A DNA stretch of 6,310 nucleotides, taken from NCBI GenBank assembly GCA_018610125.1, contig JAHEOI010000028.1, forward strand, positions 1-6,310. The letters run 5' to 3'. This document shows positions 6,160-6,310 of the stretch, piece after piece. Under the pieces are notes generated by a model. That model had not been told where the DNA came from. It was given only the letters and a program-made list of their open reading frames with translations, and ran no database searches. This DNA comes from Verrucomicrobiota bacterium (GTDB lineage: Bacteria; Verrucomicrobiota; Verrucomicrobiia; Limisphaerales; JAHEOI01). The translations under genes and the position numbers were made by a program. Every line of letters begins with the position of its first letter. Position 1 is the stretch's first letter.

Positions 6160-6310
6160 ATGGAAAAAGAGGACTTTCAACGGTTGCGCGAACGAGGCTG
6201 GGCTAACGCGTTAAGCCCGCAGGAAGAGGCTGAGCTGGCTGCCGAGCTCGAGAGGCAAGGGGTGGGCCGGGCTGAGCGTGAGCTTGAAGCGGCAGCCCAA
6301 GAGGCCTTCC
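6160..6310 (+). CDS. Probable anti-sigma or sigma-partner protein, N-terminal 50 residues only
   Basis: An ATG at 6160 opens a frame that runs to the window end without a stop, so only the first 50 codons are visible. The translation begins MEKEDFQRLRERGWANALSP and continues with QEEAELAAELERQG, ending in an Ala/Glu-rich helix. It is strongly charged and predicted helical, with no zinc-binding HxxxCxxC motif and no membrane segment in this part. It starts 42 bp after the ECF sigma stop on the same strand, the usual place for a cognate anti-sigma factor. From memory, verrucomicrobial ECF genes are often followed by proteins starting with a similar 'L..RxW...LSPxEEAEL' pattern; this supports but does not prove the role. 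The ribosome binding site is weak (GGG shortly before the ATG). Confidence 0.65.
   Translation, partial: MEKEDFQRLRERGWANALSPQEEAELAAELERQGVGRAERELEAAAQEAF

Overview
The window is ordinary, densely coding bacterial chromosome with moderately high GC content and few clear Shine-Dalgarno sites. The best guess for the host is a verrucomicrobium, perhaps of the Pedosphaera/Limisphaera side. This rests on the style of the 941-residue GlnD, on an unclassified protein at the left edge that resembles verrucomicrobial conserved hypotheticals as I remember them, and on an ECF sigma factor followed by a short helical anti-sigma-like protein. The assignment is from memory of family style, not from a search.

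Layout: (1) 1-1323, + strand, a conserved hypothetical protein whose true start may lie just left of the window. (2) A 166-bp gap, then pdxJ (1490-2245) and acpS (about 2214-2660), which overlap by about 32 bp on the + strand and look translationally coupled. They make pyridoxine 5'-phosphate and activate acyl carrier protein. (3) glnD (2578-5403, - strand), the PII uridylyltransferase/uridylyl-removing enzyme and nitrogen sensor. It converges on acpS, and their 3' ends overlap by 83 bp. (4) A roughly 100-bp divergent gap, then an ECF sigma factor (5506-6117, + strand). (5) The first 50 codons of a probable partner or anti-sigma protein (6160 to the window end).

The genes do not form one pathway. 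pdxJ-acpS is a cofactor/housekeeping pair, also adjacent in E. coli. glnD is a nitrogen-status sensor. The sigma factor and its downstream gene form a separate regulatory pair transcribed away from glnD.

I found no RNA gene, mobile element, CRISPR array or large repeat, and no convincing new multi-gene system. The points most worth a second look are small: an intrinsic-terminator-like hairpin on the antisense strand inside the first gene, the convergent acpS/glnD coding overlap with a possible acpS terminator inside glnD, and the uncharacterised first protein.
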